Shown here: positions 14,374 to 14,482 of the stretch, one piece after another
Position numbering within the stretch: the stretch's first letter is position 1
Layout: each line of letters opens with the position of its first letter
Assembly: GCA_021806345.1 (NCBI GenBank)
Contig: JAJZXP010000115.1
Location: 1 to 14,482 of the forward strand
Source: Thermoplasmata archaeon
GTDB taxonomy: Archaea > Thermoplasmatota > Thermoplasmata > Thermoplasmatales > Thermoplasmataceae
Direction: 5' to 3'
DNA: 14,482 bases
The notes under the pieces: generated by a model
What the model saw: only the letters and a program-made list of their open reading frames with translations
Databases searched by the model: none
What the model was told of the DNA's origin: nothing
Program-made: the position numbers and the translations under genes

Positions 14374-14482
14374 GTCCATAAGGGTGCCACAGTACTGGCA
14401 CTTCACTTTAACAACCTCCCTGATCACTATCTGCTGTACCTGCGGCTGGCTGGCAGTTAAATTCAATGGTTCCGGATCTGGT
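14329..14482 (-). CDS. Zinc-ribbon protein, C-terminal 50 residues, 5' end outside the window
   Basis: On the minus strand a frame enters at the right edge and runs 50 codons to TGA at 14329-14331. It encodes a Gln/Pro-rich linker (ASQPQVQQ), a beta-like stretch (IVIREVVKVK) and a zinc ribbon CQYC-x11-CPNC, ending GAPRT. A C-terminal zinc ribbon of this form (C-x2-C...C-x2-C with a CPNCG knuckle) is a common add-on in archaeal proteins and does not identify the main domain, which lies beyond the window. It overlaps the 3' end of the GNAT gene by 45 bases. The frame uses coherent codons and conserved Cys spacing, so it is very likely real. Confidence 0.8.
   Translation of the reverse strand, partial: PDPEPLNLTASQPQVQQIVIREVVKVKCQYCGTLMDSTLPKCPNCGAPRT

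Overview
The window looks like a chromosomal segment of an archaeon, most likely a cell-wall-less acidophile of the Thermoplasmatales (Thermoplasma, Ferroplasma or Cuniculiplasma relatives). The main sign is that many genes have a TATA-like box about 25 bases before the start codon and no Shine-Dalgarno sequence, as expected for leaderless archaeal transcripts. A moderate A+T content, TTG starts, sequon-rich surface proteins and a bacterial-style threonyl-tRNA synthetase in an otherwise archaeal setting fit as well. The lineage is inferred, not proven. I see no tRNA, rRNA, CRISPR array, insertion sequence or integrase.

Layout from left to right. (1) 1-1236, minus: an amidase-signature hydrolase cut by the left edge. 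(2) 1347-3261, plus: two unrelated DNA-base-excision glycosylases in a row, an AlkX/YcaQ-type winged-helix glycosylase and Tag. A 45-codon frame overlaps the tag stop. (3) 3582-4886, plus: a membrane-anchored secreted protein with 19 N-glycosylation sequons, behind an AT-rich upstream region holding two palindromes. (4) 7419-4860, minus: a three-gene operon with ATGA overlaps encoding an exported lipid- or membrane-anchored protein, an ABC-2 permease and a BcrA-like ATPase. The secreted protein and this operon converge and overlap by 27 bases. (5) 7552-7778, plus: a small membrane-protein frame behind a nine-codon leader frame. (6) 9810-7810, minus: thrS with a zinc-ribbon insertion. (7) 10059-11990, plus: two tandem paralogues of an unrecognised family. 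The promoter of the first has its TATA box inside a 12-base inverted repeat. (8) 13500-11992, minus: histidine ammonia-lyase with a Ser-Ser-Gly cofactor tripeptide. (9) 13573-14373, plus: a GNAT acetyltransferase. (10) 14482-14329, minus: the C-terminal zinc ribbon of a protein that begins outside the window.

How the genes relate: the two glycosylases form a small alkylation-repair group. The ABC operon and the neighbouring secreted protein form a cell-surface group, though only the three minus-strand genes are clearly co-transcribed. The least explained part is the paralogue pair with its TATA-spanning inverted repeat: a possible lineage-specific, regulated two-protein unit whose function cannot be read from the sequence. 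The remaining genes are housekeeping or catabolic.
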